Below are positions 16,249 to 25,448 of a stretch of DNA of 64,000 nucleotides, piece after piece. How positions within the stretch are numbered: position 1 is the stretch's first letter; the number at the start of each line of letters is the position of its first letter. The notes beneath the pieces are model-generated. The model ran no database searches, was not told the origin of the DNA, and saw only the letters and a program-made list of their open reading frames with translations. Where the stretch lies: NCBI RefSeq assembly GCF_013488225.1, contig NZ_CP041238.1, positions 273,501 through 337,500 on the forward strand, given 5' to 3'. Position numbers and translations under genes: made by a program. The DNA comes from Sinorhizobium mexicanum. Its GTDB lineage: Bacteria; Pseudomonadota; Alphaproteobacteria; Rhizobiales; Rhizobiaceae.

Positions 16249-17241
16249 TTAGTAGGGGCAGGATTCGGTGCTCATGTAGTCGTGCACCTGCACCTTGCCG
16301 GCAATGATGTCGGCCTTCACCTTTTCGACCGCGTCGTGCATTTCCGGCGTGATCAAGGCCTTGTTGTTATCGTCGAGCGCGTAACCGACGCCGTCTTCCT
16401 TGAGGCCGAGGTTGGAAATGCCGAACTGGAACTTGTCGTCCTTGGCCGCCATGAAGGATTCGTAGACGGCGACGTCGACGCGCTTCAGCATCGAGGTCAA
16501 GACCTTGCCCGGCTGCAGCATGTTCTGATTGGAATCGACCCCGATGCCGAGCTTGCCGGCATCCGCCGCCGCCTGCAGCACACCGACGCCGGTACCGCCG
16601 GCGGCGTGATAGACGACGTCCGCGCCCTGGTCGATCTGGGACTTTGCGATTTCACCGCCCTTGACCGGATCGTTCCAGGCGTCCGGCGTCGTGCCGGTGT
16701 AGGCCTCGAGCACCTTGACGTCCGCGCCGACCGACTTGGCGCCGCCGACATAGCCGCAGGCGAACTTGTGGATCAGCGGGATGTCCATGCCGCCGACGAA
16801 GCTGACGGTCTTCGACTTGGAGGCGAGGCCGGCGAGCACGCCGACGAGGTAGGAGCCTTCCTGCTCCTTGAAGACGATCGATTTGACGTTCGGTTTTTCG
16901 ACCACCATGTCGATGATCGCGAACTTCGTGTCCGGATATTCCGCGGCAATCTTCTCGAGCGATGCCGCCCAGTTGAAGCCGGCCATCACGATCGGGCTGT
17001 TGCCGTCGCTGGCAAAGCGGCGCAGCGCCTGTTCGCGCTGTGCATCGTTCGCGATTTCGAATTCGCGATATTCGATACCTGATTCGGTCTTGAACTTTTC
17101 GGCGCCGTTGAAGGCCGCTTCGTTAAAGGATTTGTCGAACTTGCCGCCGAGATCGTAGATGATCGCCGGCTTGATGTCAGCGGCCAAGGCCGTCGCGGAC
17201 ATCATGGAGAAGGCAAAGAGACCGAGAATGGTTTTTTTCAT
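16249..17241 (-). CDS. BMP-family (Med/PnrA-like) substrate-binding protein
   Basis: Periplasmic binding protein of the basic-membrane-protein family, 330 aa. The signal peptide is near residues 1-20 (ATALAA, cleavage before [12 protein letters not shown]). Family motifs are [30 protein letters not shown] with [11 protein letters not shown], and [20 protein letters not shown]. These proteins bind nucleosides such as purines or related compounds for ABC transporters. No permease or ATPase genes are adjacent, so it is either an orphan or works with a system elsewhere. AGGG lies 7 bases before the ATG. Confidence 0.92.
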   Translation of the reverse strand: MKKTILGLFAFSMMSATALAADIKPAIIYDLGGKFDKSFNEAAFNGAEKFKTESGIEYREFEIANDAQREQALRRFASDGNSPIVMAGFNWAASLEKIAAEYPDTKFAIIDMVVEKPNVKSIVFKEQEGSYLVGVLAGLASKSKTVSFVGGMDIPLIHKFACGYVGGAKSVGADVKVLEAYTGTTPDAWNDPVKGGEIAKSQIDQGADVVYHAAGGTGVGVLQAAADAGKLGIGVDSNQNMLQPGKVLTSMLKRVDVAVYESFMAAKDDKFQFGISNLGLKEDGVGYALDDNNKALITPEMHDAVEKVKADIIAGKVQVHDYMSTESCPY

Positions 17242-17489
17242 CGTGCAGCCCTGTTGTCGCTATTGATCTTATCGGGTCTGGCGGCAGTCCAACGGGGGCC
17301 CGTACGCGCAGCCCGCCCCTCTCTTGTTAAGGCTTGGGTGGGCGCATCCTTGCACGGCTTCCGCAAAAAAACACTCAAAATTTTTCGGATGGTAAAAAAG
17401 ATGCGGCGCCCGGCGCAGAGGCGCTGGACGTTGGTTCCAAGACGTAAATCGGCCCGCCGTTTCCGCCAGGGCGACAAGCCGTAACGACC
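17242..17489. other. Upstream region of the BMP gene
   Basis: Gene-free stretch between the BMP start and the msrA remnant. On the minus strand an open frame runs through it, but it is only the continuation of the decayed msrA frame. It must contain the BMP promoter; I could not identify hexamers with confidence. Confidence 0.4.
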
Positions 17490-17625
17490 GGTCGGGCAAC
17501 TGACACCGGTGCCGCGAAGACTGCGGCAACCGTCGGGGTTTTTGGCCAGATATTGCTGGTGATAGTCCTCGGCAAGGTAAAGCGGCCCGGCGGCTCCTTT
17601 CGTGCGCGCGGAAAGCGGCGACGAC
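17490..17625 (-). pseudogene. msrA: Remnant of msrA (peptide methionine sulfoxide reductase A), C-terminal fragment
   Basis: On the minus strand one frame encodes [20 protein letters not shown] followed by [12 protein letters not shown]. This is clearly the MsrA C-terminus (AEDYHQQYL is the family hallmark, and GTGVSCP is the usual rhizobial ending). There is an in-frame TAG just upstream, at about 17632. The whole catalytic N-terminal domain with its GCFW motif is absent, and the expected YCGLGG is CRSLRG. The fragment is flanked on the 5' side by a family A repeat. It is a decayed relic, not a gene. Confidence 0.8.
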
Positions 17626-17630
17626 CGGCG

Positions 17631-17732
17631 CTAGAGCGCTGTGCGTTCAATGAATGCGCAAAGGACGCGCAGACATTTCGAATTGCCGCATGTTTTTGTC
17701 CTTGAATCGGCTGCGATTTAAGGAAACATGCG
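17631..17732 (-). repeat. Family A mosaic repeat, diverged full copy
   Basis: Reverse orientation: GAGCGCTGTGCG, GCGCAAAGGACGCG, then CCGCATGTTTTTGTCC and GATTTAAGGAAACATGCGG. It abuts the truncated 5' end of the msrA remnant and the 3' end of the small membrane protein gene. The element may mark the break point that removed the rest of msrA. Confidence 0.72.
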
Positions 17733-17743
17733 GGTAGCGGCGA

Positions 17744-18061
17744 TCAGGCGGCAAACCGCCCGGCTGCCGGGCGTTTCTTGTAGCCCGCCATCCAGAGGAC
17801 GAGGGCGAGCGCCAGCAACACCGCGAAAGCGGGCCGGGCAAGGAGCCATTGCAACGCCGTCAGCCAGATGGCGGGCCCCGCATCGGTGCGCTGCAGGCCG
17901 TGCACCCAGTTGAGTGCCTCCGGGCCAAGGGCGGATATGGCGTCGGCAAGCGAGGTCATCGCCGGTTCCGACGCGGCAACCGACTGGATCGAGTCGACGG
18001 TTCCGGCGAGCACGGCCATCGCCAGCGCGAGAAAGCTTGCAAGCCTTAGCAGCAACCGCAT
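17744..18061 (-). CDS. Small membrane protein of unknown function
   Basis: 105 aa. An N-terminal hydrophobic stretch (LLLRLASFLALAMAVLAGTV) could be a signal anchor. A periplasmic middle follows with LNWVHGLQRTD, then a second membrane segment near residues 70-92 (FAVLLALALVLWMAGYKK), ending in basic KKRPAAGRF. The start at 18061 has AAGGACGAAG immediately upstream, a good ribosome binding site. I do not recognise a named family. It is monocistronic, between the msrA remnant and tRNA-Ser. Confidence 0.7.
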   Translation of the reverse strand: MRLLLRLASFLALAMAVLAGTVDSIQSVAASEPAMTSLADAISALGPEALNWVHGLQRTDAGPAIWLTALQWLLARPAFAVLLALALVLWMAGYKKRPAAGRFAA

Positions 18062-18218
18062 CTTCGTCCTTCCGGCCGCCGGGGCCCGATGCGCGCCCGA
18101 GGCGCGCTTCTCCGATCATTGACGCTCGTGCGCCAAGAAATAGGCGCCGCGAGTTGCGAGCGCAATGGTCGACTAGACGGGGCCATCTCACAAGATGTCA
18201 ATAAACTGTCAGAAACCA

Positions 18219-18247
18219 GTTGATCCCGCGCGGATCATCGGTATATA
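18219..18247 (+). promoter_or_regulatory. Promoter of tRNA-Ser
   Basis: GTTGAT (18219-18224) and TATATA (18242-18247) are spaced by 17 bases, close to the rhizobial CTTGAC-N17-CTATAT consensus. The tRNA begins about 88 bases downstream, so a processed 5' leader is implied. Confidence 0.65.
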
Positions 18248-18335
18248 TCGCGCCCGTCCGCCGGTTCGTCCGGCGCACGGCGAAGAGTTAGCTCTTCCCC
18301 ATCCAGCCGGACTGACCAGCGGCTGTTTCAAGGAT

Positions 18336-18425
18336 GGACAGGTGGCCGAGTGGTTGAAGGCGCACGCCTGGAACGCGTGTATACGTGAAAGCGTATCGAG
18401 GGTTCGAATCCCTCTCTGTCCGCCA
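18336..18425 (+). tRNA. tRNA-Ser(GGA)
   Basis: 90-nt class II tRNA with CCA encoded. Acceptor GGACAGG pairs with TCTGTCC. The D arm has GGCCGAGTGG, the anticodon stem-loop has GGA (CGCCTGGAACGCG), a long variable arm follows, and the T arm is GGTTCGAATCC. It reads UCC (and UCU) serine codons. It borders the leftward arc/RND/hdeD cluster, so its 3' end is a possible integration site, although no duplicate of the end was seen. Confidence 0.95.
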
Positions 18426-18593
18426 TTCCCTAACCGATTGTTTTCGCGACGATTTCTCGGCATTCTCCATGGTGAGATAAGCCGTCCGGGCGTCTACTCT
18501 GCGCAGGAGCCGTCCCGCCTCGGGCAGCGCTCCTCTCCGCAGGCGCTGTTGTTCGGGTCGATGGCAGCGCCGATTCGTCGGAGCCGAAGCCCG

Positions 18594-19148
18594 TTACGCC
18601 GATTGCGTCGCTGGTGACCACGCGTGCATCAGCCATGCGAGCCCGTGGAAAATGAGGTCGATCCCCAGCAGAAGCCCGAGCACCCAAATGCTGGTCGCCG
18701 GCCAGCCCGAGATGATGGCTAGCCCAGCCAGGATGCCGAATAACCCTGAGATGAGCATCAGCCAGCCCCCACCGCTCCAATGTCTGAAAGCGACAATGAC
18801 CCGCACGACGCCCGAAGCCAGGAACACCAGCCCGAGGACGAAGGTGAGGATCAGGGCACCCGAAACGGGTTGGCTCACCACCATCCAGCCGAAGACGACA
18901 TAGAGAACCCCGAGCAGGATCTGCCACAGGAAACCGCCCCAGCCCTTCGTCCAGAAGGCGTGAATAATCTCGAATGCGCCGACGGCAATCGCCGTAAAGC
19001 CGATGATGAGCGTACTGACGAGCGTGGCCAATGCCACGTCGCCCAGCACGAATATGCCGCCCAGGAGCAGGACGATCCCGAGCAGGACACGAAGCCAGGT
19101 GGGCGGCGCGTAGAGGGGCGTGGACGTTCCAGAATCGTAGGTGGTCAT
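18594..19148 (-). CDS. HdeD-family membrane protein (DUF308), copy 1
   Basis: Inner-membrane protein of 184 aa with about six hydrophobic helices (LRVLLGIVLLLGGIFVLGDV onward) and the repeated short HdeD pattern seen in FEIIHAF and GLAWLMHAW. HdeD in enteric bacteria belongs to the acid-resistance island. The start MTTYDSGTST at 19148 has GAGGAGGAAG just upstream. It is the last gene of the leftward cluster, 44 bases after the RND pump. A paralogue lies at 23534-24133 on the other side of the pump genes. Function is inferred from family only. Confidence 0.88.
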   Translation of the reverse strand: MTTYDSGTSTPLYAPPTWLRVLLGIVLLLGGIFVLGDVALATLVSTLIIGFTAIAVGAFEIIHAFWTKGWGGFLWQILLGVLYVVFGWMVVSQPVSGALILTFVLGLVFLASGVVRVIVAFRHWSGGGWLMLISGLFGILAGLAIISGWPATSIWVLGLLLGIDLIFHGLAWLMHAWSPATQSA

Positions 19149-19192
19149 GTCTTCCTCCTCTGTTGGGTTCAAATTTTCCTCCGGGATCGCGG

Positions 19193-22100
19193 CTAGGTTA
19201 CCGGCGGCTCCGTCAGAGGCGTTCGCGTGGAAACCCATTTCGCAACACGCTCGATCACGGCAAACAAGGTCGGGATGATGAAGAGGCCGATCGTCGTCGC
19301 CCCCACCATACCGCCGAGGATGGTGACGCCCACCGCCCGACCGGCGCCTGCTCCCGCGCCCGTCGAAATCGCGAGCGGCACGATGCCGAAGATGAAGGAG
19401 ACCGCGGTCATCATTACCGCGCGGAAGCGCTGCTCGGCGCCGAGCTGCGCGGCCTCGGCGACAGGTTGCCCTTCCTCGAGGCGTTCCTTGGCGAATTCGA
19501 CGATCAGGATGGCGTTCTTCGACGCGAGCCCGATCAGGAGCACGATGGCGATCTGCGCGTAGAGGCTGTTCTGCAGCCCGAAAAGCATGAGTGCTCCGGT
19601 CGCGCCGAACAGGGCGGCGCCGAGCGACAGGATGACCGCGATGGGCAGCGTCCAGCTTTCGTATTGCGCGACCAGGAGTAGGTAAGCGAAGAGAAAGGCC
19701 AATCCGAAGATGATCGGCTCCTGTCCGCTGCTGCGCCGTTCCTGAAACGACAGGCCGGACCACTCGAACCCGTAACCGGCCGGCAGCTCCTGTGCTGCCA
19801 CGCGTTCGATCGCGTCCATGGCTGCGCCCGAACTGCCGCCGGGCGCGGCTTGCCCATTGATCTGGGCTGCGACCGAAAGATTGTAACGGGAGAGGACGAA
19901 GGGCGCGAGAACGGTCGTTGTCGACACCACTGTTCTCAGCGGCACCATCGCGCCGGTGCGGTTGCGTACATGGAGATTGAGGATGTCCTGCGCATCTGCG
20001 CGATGCTCGGCGTCAGCCTGGAGATTGACCTGGAAGACCCGCCCCTCAAGTGTGAAATCGTTCACGTAGCGAGAACCGAAGCTTGCGCCAATCGTCGAAT
20101 AGATGTCGGCTACGCTCACCCCCAGGGCCTCGGCGCGGATGCGGTCGACGTCGACGTATATCTGCGGCACGTCGGCGCTGAAGGTGGTCGCCGCGCCGCC
20201 GACTTCAGGCTGCTGATTTATCTCCGAGACGAATGCGCGCACCACCTGGGCGATCTCTTCCGGCCGCTGCCCCTGCAGCGCCTGCAGGCGCAGGTCGAGG
20301 CCGCCGACGGCGCCGATTCCGGCGATCGCCGGCGGCGCAAAGACCGCGATATTGGCACCCGGCATGGTCGAGAACTGCGCCCGCAACTTAGCAAGGATGG
20401 CGGAGAGCTGCAGTTCCGGTGCCGTGCGCTGGTCCCAGGGGTCTAGGGCAGCGATTACCATCGCTCCATTGGGGGAGGCGGCGCCTTGCAGGATACTGAC
20501 GCCGGCGACAGAGATCACGTTTTCGACCCCGGCCGCCCCGGACAGGACGCGCTCGACCCGATTGACGACCGCGCGTGTACGGTCGAGCGAGGCGGCGTCC
20601 GGAAGCTGGATATCCAGGAACAGGGCGCCCTGATCCTCGTCCGGGAGAAAGGTGGAGGGCAGGTGGGTAAATATGAGGAATGCGCCGACGAAGCAGGCGG
20701 CAAGGGCGGCGAGGGGGATGATCCAAACGCGCACCAGGAAAGCGACTGCACGGCCGTAACCGTCGCGTGTCGCATTCAGGGCGCGTGTGAACCAGCCGAG
20801 CGGACCGCGCCGGTAACCGCGCTGTCCGCGTCTCAGCAGGATTGAGCTGAGTGCCGGACTGAGCGTCAGCGCCACTATGGACGAGATGACCAGCGCGGCC
20901 GACAACGTAACCGCAAACTGACGATAGAGCTGGCCGTTTATGCCCGAGAGGAACCCGGTCGGTGTGACGACGGCGAGCAGCACCAGCGTCGTCGAGATGA
21001 TCGGCCCCGTGATCTGCCGCATTGCCTTGCGGGTCGCACTCGCCGTATCAATGCCGGGATCATCTTCCATGACGTGTTTGACGTTTTCCACGACGAGGAT
21101 CGCGTCGTCGACGACCAGCCCGATCGCCAATACCAGGGCGAGCAGCGAGATCGTATTTATCGAGTATCCGAAGGCGAGCAGAACGGCCATGGCGCCAAGC
21201 ATCGAAACAGGGATGGCCACGGCCGAAACCAGGGTGGCGCGCCAGTCCTGCAGGAACAGGAATGTGATGAAGAGCACGATCAGGAACGCCTCGATGAGGA
21301 TCTCGACGATCAGCGACAGGCTGGCCCGGACGAACCGCGTCGCGTCATAGACGACGTCATATTCGAGGCCGGCCGGGAACCTCGGTGAAAGGCGCTCGAT
21401 CTCGGCGAGCACGGCACTGGCCGTCTGGATCGCGTTGGCGCCAGGTGCCTGGCTGATCTGCAGCATCGCCGCTTCATGCCCGCCGAAATATGCCCTCGAT
21501 GAATAGCTCCGCGCACCGAGTTCGATGCGGGCGATGTCGCTGAGCCGCACGACGGCGCCCGCCGCACCCGTACGCACGACGATGTCGCCGAACGCCTCCG
21601 GGCTCATGAGCCGCCCTTGGGCGACCAGAGTATATTGCAGCTCTGTGCCCTCTTGCGCCGGGGGAGCGCCGGCCTGCCCCAGGGAAGCCTGGATATTCTG
21701 GCTCTGGATCGCAGTTGCCACGTCGCCGGCGGTAATGCCGAGCGCGTCCATGCGCGTCGGATTGAGCCACACGCGCATCGAATATTCGGACGCGCCGACG
21801 ACGGCGGCCTCGCCGACACCCGACACGCGCGAGAGCGCGTCGATGAGCGTTGTCGCGGCGAAATTGGTGATCTCGAGCGCGCCGAGCCTGCCGTCCGGCG
21901 AATAGAAGGCGATGCCGAGCACGAAATCCGGCGAGCGTGACCGCACCGATACGCCTTGCTGGGTTACAGCCGACGGGAGCTGCGAAATCGCCAGTTGCGC
22001 CCGGTTCTGCACGTTCACCTGCGCAATGTCCGGATCCGTGCCCACTTCGAAGGTTACGGATAGCGAATACTGTCCGGCGTTCGAGCTTGTCGATGACAGG

Positions 22101-22333
22101 TACATCATATCCGCTACGCCATTTATGGCCGTTTCCAACGGGCCGCCGACGACATCGGCAATCACATCGGCGCTGGCGCCGGGATAGGTTGCCGAGACGG
22201 TCACGGTCGGCGGCGTGATCTGGGGGTACTGCTGTACCGGCAGCGCGAAGATGCTGATCGCGCCGGCGAGTGAAATGATGATCGAGATGACGATCGCCAG
22301 CCGGCTTCGGGTGATGAAAAGATCGGAGATCAT
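19193..22333 (-). CDS. RND efflux transporter, HAE1 family (AcrB/MexB-like)
   Basis: Inner-membrane proton-drug antiporter of a tripartite pump, 1046 aa, the usual HAE1 length. It starts MISDLFITRSRLAIVISI. The proton-relay aspartate pair is visible in TM4 as AIGLVVDDAILVVENV. The second-half counterpart is LLIGLASKNAILIVEFAKER. Two large periplasmic loops lie between TM1-2 and TM7-8. It overlaps the adaptor gene stop by four bases. No outer-membrane factor gene is present, so a TolC-like protein must be encoded elsewhere. Co-direction with arcA and two hdeD genes suggests a stress-response rather than purely drug-export role. Confidence 0.95.
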   Translation of the reverse strand: MISDLFITRSRLAIVISIIISLAGAISIFALPVQQYPQITPPTVTVSATYPGASADVIADVVGGPLETAINGVADMMYLSSTSSNAGQYSLSVTFEVGTDPDIAQVNVQNRAQLAISQLPSAVTQQGVSVRSRSPDFVLGIAFYSPDGRLGALEITNFAATTLIDALSRVSGVGEAAVVGASEYSMRVWLNPTRMDALGITAGDVATAIQSQNIQASLGQAGAPPAQEGTELQYTLVAQGRLMSPEAFGDIVVRTGAAGAVVRLSDIARIELGARSYSSRAYFGGHEAAMLQISQAPGANAIQTASAVLAEIERLSPRFPAGLEYDVVYDATRFVRASLSLIVEILIEAFLIVLFITFLFLQDWRATLVSAVAIPVSMLGAMAVLLAFGYSINTISLLALVLAIGLVVDDAILVVENVKHVMEDDPGIDTASATRKAMRQITGPIISTTLVLLAVVTPTGFLSGINGQLYRQFAVTLSAALVISSIVALTLSPALSSILLRRGQRGYRRGPLGWFTRALNATRDGYGRAVAFLVRVWIIPLAALAACFVGAFLIFTHLPSTFLPDEDQGALFLDIQLPDAASLDRTRAVVNRVERVLSGAAGVENVISVAGVSILQGAASPNGAMVIAALDPWDQRTAPELQLSAILAKLRAQFSTMPGANIAVFAPPAIAGIGAVGGLDLRLQALQGQRPEEIAQVVRAFVSEINQQPEVGGAATTFSADVPQIYVDVDRIRAEALGVSVADIYSTIGASFGSRYVNDFTLEGRVFQVNLQADAEHRADAQDILNLHVRNRTGAMVPLRTVVSTTTVLAPFVLSRYNLSVAAQINGQAAPGGSSGAAMDAIERVAAQELPAGYGFEWSGLSFQERRSSGQEPIIFGLAFLFAYLLLVAQYESWTLPIAVILSLGAALFGATGALMLFGLQNSLYAQIAIVLLIGLASKNAILIVEFAKERLEEGQPVAEAAQLGAEQRFRAVMMTAVSFIFGIVPLAISTGAGAGAGRAVGVTILGGMVGATTIGLFIIPTLFAVIERVAKWVSTRTPLTEPPVT

Positions 22334-23484
22334 GGGCCACCGTCCAAGGGCTGGCCCTCGCTCGGCTGGACCGTCATGCCATCGGCGAGACGCTGGATTC
22401 CCTGGACGACGACCTGCTCGCCGCCGTCGAGACCTGTGGTAACCGCCCAGCCGTTGCTTATACGCGCACCCGTATCGATACGCCGTTGCGAGACGGTGTT
22501 GTTCTGGCCGAGCAGATAGACGAAGCGCCCCTCGCGATCCTGCAGCACCGCCATCTGCGGCACGACCGGCAGCTTGGGTACTTCCTTTTCCTCAATGGAG
22601 AGGGTGACGAACTGTCCCGGGATCAGCACGTGATGAGGATTGGGAAAGACCGCGCGAGCGGTGACCGTTCCGGTCTGCGGGTCGACCTCGTTTTCGACGA
22701 ACTCGATTCGGCCAGGCTCGTCGTATTCCGTCCCGTTTGCGAGACGCAGCGAAAGTTTGAATGCACCGGGGTCCAGCTGGCTCCCGCCTGCCTCCTGCTG
22801 CCGGGCGGTCACGAGCAGGCCCTCGGTCATGGCGAAGGCCACGCGAATCGGATCGAGGCTTACGACTCGCGCAAGCGAGCCGGAATCGGGTCCGACCAGG
22901 TTGCCAACCGTGAACATCGCCCGGCCGATCCTGCCGGAGATCGGTGCGGTGATGCGGGTATAGGACAGGTTGAGCTCAGCAGCGTTCAGCGCCGCTTCGG
23001 CCGCCAGCGCGTCCGCGGCGGCGACATCGAAGGCGGCCTGGGCATCATCCAGCACGGCCCGCGACACGGTGTTGCGAGCGAACAGGTCTTGATTGCGCGC
23101 AAGGGTCCTCTCGGCCGATTTCCGCGTCGCTTCGGCGCGGGCTACCTGCGCCCGCGCCGAAGCGACCGAGGCCTCGAGCTGATCCGGCTCGATCTCAAAT
23201 AGTATGTCCCCGGTCTTGACCGCCTGGCCGTCCCTGAACGCGACGGCACGCAAGAAGCCGGTGACGCGCGCCCGGACGTCCACTGCATCGATCGCCTCTA
23301 CACGGGCGGTAAACCGCGACGGGTTGCTTACCTGCTGAACCTCCACCTTCTCGACGACGACGGCCGGCGGCGGCATTGCCTGAGGCGATGCCTGCTGGGC
23401 AAATGAAGTCGAATTGACGCATAGGGCCGCGCTCCCTGCCAGGTAGGCAAGCATCAGGCGAACGCAAGAAGCAGGTCCGATCAT
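22330..23484 (-). CDS. RND efflux periplasmic adaptor subunit
   Basis: Membrane-fusion protein, 384 aa. The N-terminal signal sequence ends near NSTSFAQQ without an obvious lipobox, unlike the adaptor at the left edge. A barrel-sandwich hybrid domain (VRARVTGFLRAVAFRDGQAV and GDILFEIEPDQ) follows. A long alpha-hairpin rich in A and R (residues about 105-165) precedes the second half LSYTRITAPISGRIGR, typical of HlyD/AcrA proteins. It is translationally coupled to the pump gene (ATGA overlap) and lies 49 bases after the second hdeD gene. Confidence 0.94.
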   Translation of the reverse strand: MIGPASCVRLMLAYLAGSAALCVNSTSFAQQASPQAMPPPAVVVEKVEVQQVSNPSRFTARVEAIDAVDVRARVTGFLRAVAFRDGQAVKTGDILFEIEPDQLEASVASARAQVARAEATRKSAERTLARNQDLFARNTVSRAVLDDAQAAFDVAAADALAAEAALNAAELNLSYTRITAPISGRIGRAMFTVGNLVGPDSGSLARVVSLDPIRVAFAMTEGLLVTARQQEAGGSQLDPGAFKLSLRLANGTEYDEPGRIEFVENEVDPQTGTVTARAVFPNPHHVLIPGQFVTLSIEEKEVPKLPVVPQMAVLQDREGRFVYLLGQNNTVSQRRIDTGARISNGWAVTTGLDGGEQVVVQGIQRLADGMTVQPSEGQPLDGGP

Positions 23485-23533
23485 CGTGCCGTTCCGATTA
23501 CTCGATATTGCTGAGGGCTTTCATGCGACGTGC

Positions 23534-24133
23534 TCATGGCCGTGCTCTGCGTATCGTGAGAGCAATGGCGATGTACGCACCGCCGGCGACAAGCAGGGAA
23601 ATGCCGGCGATGGTACCTGAAGGGAAGAGGCGGGTATGGGGCAGCTTCAGGGCGAGCGCCGCGCTGGCTGCCAACGCAACCACGCCCGAAATCGCGAACC
23701 AGTACCAGCCATCCTGCTTGCGCGCGACTGCCGCGAGCGCGATTTGCAGAATGCCCTGTACGAGAAGCACCAGGGCAATCAGGAGAGTGATCGCGAGGGC
23801 TCCCTTCAGCGGGTTGAAATATATCAAGATGCCGCCGACCACCTCGACTGCGCCCGTCAATTCCTGCCAGATGAAGCCGTTCCAGTCCTTGACCTGCAAG
23901 GACTGGACCATCTTTGCAACGCCCGCGAGCACAAGGACCGCTCCCAGAACGACGCTCGCCGCGAACTCGGAGGCGGCAGGAAGCGCGACAGCCAAGGCTC
24001 CGCCCAGCGCCAGAGCAATACCCAGTGCGAGAAACCACCCCCATCTCGAATGCAGGGACTTTGCCCGGCGTTCATAATCGACTCCTTCCCCGGAACCGCT
24101 CATCGGCGGTTGTCCAATTGGAGTTCCTGCCAT
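23534..24133 (-). CDS. HdeD-family membrane protein (DUF308), copy 2
   Basis: Inner-membrane protein, 199 aa, six hydrophobic segments beginning WGWFLALGIALALGGALAVA. Family-typical stretches are KMVQSLQVKDWNGFIWQELT and YFNPLKGALAITLLIAL. ATG at 24133 is used; MSGSGEG eleven residues in is an alternative. It lies 40 bases after arcA and 49 bases before the adaptor gene. Having two HdeD paralogues around one pump in a single run of genes is unusual. Its exact action is unknown; enteric HdeD supports acid resistance at high cell density. Confidence 0.88.
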   Translation of the reverse strand: MAGTPIGQPPMSGSGEGVDYERRAKSLHSRWGWFLALGIALALGGALAVALPAASEFAASVVLGAVLVLAGVAKMVQSLQVKDWNGFIWQELTGAVEVVGGILIYFNPLKGALAITLLIALVLLVQGILQIALAAVARKQDGWYWFAISGVVALAASAALALKLPHTRLFPSGTIAGISLLVAGGAYIAIALTIRRARP

Positions 24134-24173
24134 GGCTGGCGCCTTTCACAGGTCGTCGCAGTGCACTCGGATC

Positions 24174-25433
24174 TTAGTAGTCGACCGCATCGCGGGCGAT
24201 TGGACAGGTCATGCAGTGGCCGCCACCGCGTCCACGACCGAGCTCGGCCCCGGTGATGGTGATGACTTCAATACCCGCTTTGCGCAGCAGCGTATTGGTG
24301 TAGGTGTTGCGGTCGTAAGCTAGCACCACGCCGGGCGATAGGCAGACGAGATTGGCACCGCTGTCCCATTGCGTGCGTTCGCGCACATACGCATTGCCGC
24401 CGGTCTCGACCACGCGCATCTCCTTGAGACCGAGGGCGTCGCGGACCGTTTCGACGAACGAGCCCCCGTCCTTGTGCAGCTCGATGGAGCCCGGCTTGTC
24501 GCCCGGCCTGTAGGAGAAGGCCTCGATAGCATTGACGATGTCGGGATAGATCAGCACGCAGTCGCGGTCGGCGAAGGTGAACACCGTGTCGAGGTGCATG
24601 GCCGCACGCAGCTTGGGCATTGCGGCGACGATCACGCGCTGCGCCGTGCCCTTTTCGAACAGGGTTGCAGCGAGCTGGCTGATTGCCTGCCGCGAGGTAC
24701 GCTCGCTCATGCCGATCAACACGTTGCCTTTGCCGATCGGCATGACGTCGCCGCCCTCGAGTGTAGCGAGACCCCAGTCCTTGGTCGGGTCGCCCCACCA
24801 GACATTGACCTTGCCGGCGAAGTCAGGGTGGAACTTGTAGATGGCCGTGGCGAGGATGGTCTCCTCGTGGCGTGCCGGCCAATAGAGCGGGTTGAGCGTC
24901 ACCCCGCCGTAAATCCAGCAGGTGGTATCGCGTGTGTAGAGCGTGTTGGGCAATGGCGGCAGGAGATATTCCGCAACGCCAGCAGCGTCCCGGATCAGCT
25001 CCAGCATTTCGCCGCCAAGCGTCTCGGGAAATTCATAGGTCGACAACCCGCCTATCAGGGTCTCCGCAAGCTCACGGTCGGGCAGCCCTTCGAGGTAGCT
25101 GCGGATCTCGTCCACGAGCTCAAGCCCGACCTGGTTCGGCACGACCTGATTGTCGAGAATCCACTTCCTGGCTTCGGGAATTGCCACGGTCTGGGTCAGC
25201 AGGTTGTGCATCTCGACAACGTCGATGCCACGGTCGCGCATCTTGGTTATGAAGTCGAAATGGTCGCGCCTGGCGTTGTCGACCCATAGGACGTCGTCAA
25301 ACAGGAGGGCGTCGCAATTGGTCGGCGTGAGCCGTTGATGCGCGCGCCCCGGCGCGCAGACCATGACCTTGCGCAACTGGCCGACTTCGGAGTGCACGCC
25401 GAAACTGTACTGGGTCGAGCGTTCGGAAGACAT
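24174..25433 (-). CDS. arcA: Arginine deiminase
   Basis: ADI hydrolyses L-arginine to citrulline and ammonia in the cytosol, raising pH. The 419-residue product has [16 protein letters not shown] at the N-terminus, [14 protein letters not shown], and a C-terminal [13 protein letters not shown] that holds the catalytic histidine and cysteine of the guanidine-modifying superfamily. AAGGAG precedes the ATG. It is 15 bases downstream of an arcD-like antiporter. No arcB or arcC follows; HdeD and RND genes come next. The ATP-generating branch is therefore missing here, and an acid-tolerance role is more likely than energy supply. Confidence 0.95.
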   Translation of the reverse strand: MSSERSTQYSFGVHSEVGQLRKVMVCAPGRAHQRLTPTNCDALLFDDVLWVDNARRDHFDFITKMRDRGIDVVEMHNLLTQTVAIPEARKWILDNQVVPNQVGLELVDEIRSYLEGLPDRELAETLIGGLSTYEFPETLGGEMLELIRDAAGVAEYLLPPLPNTLYTRDTTCWIYGGVTLNPLYWPARHEETILATAIYKFHPDFAGKVNVWWGDPTKDWGLATLEGGDVMPIGKGNVLIGMSERTSRQAISQLAATLFEKGTAQRVIVAAMPKLRAAMHLDTVFTFADRDCVLIYPDIVNAIEAFSYRPGDKPGSIELHKDGGSFVETVRDALGLKEMRVVETGGNAYVRERTQWDSGANLVCLSPGVVLAYDRNTYTNTLLRKAGIEVITITGAELGRGRGGGHCMTCPIARDAVDY

Positions 25434-25448
25434 GGCACATCTCCTTTT

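Noticed and set aside
17238..17477. 79-codon open frame upstream of the BMP gene
   Set aside because: It is the out-of-gene continuation of the msrA remnant frame, starting at a TTG with no ribosome binding site.
18195..18617. Open frame spanning tRNA-Ser
   Set aside because: It reads through the tRNA and its promoter, with no homology-like content.
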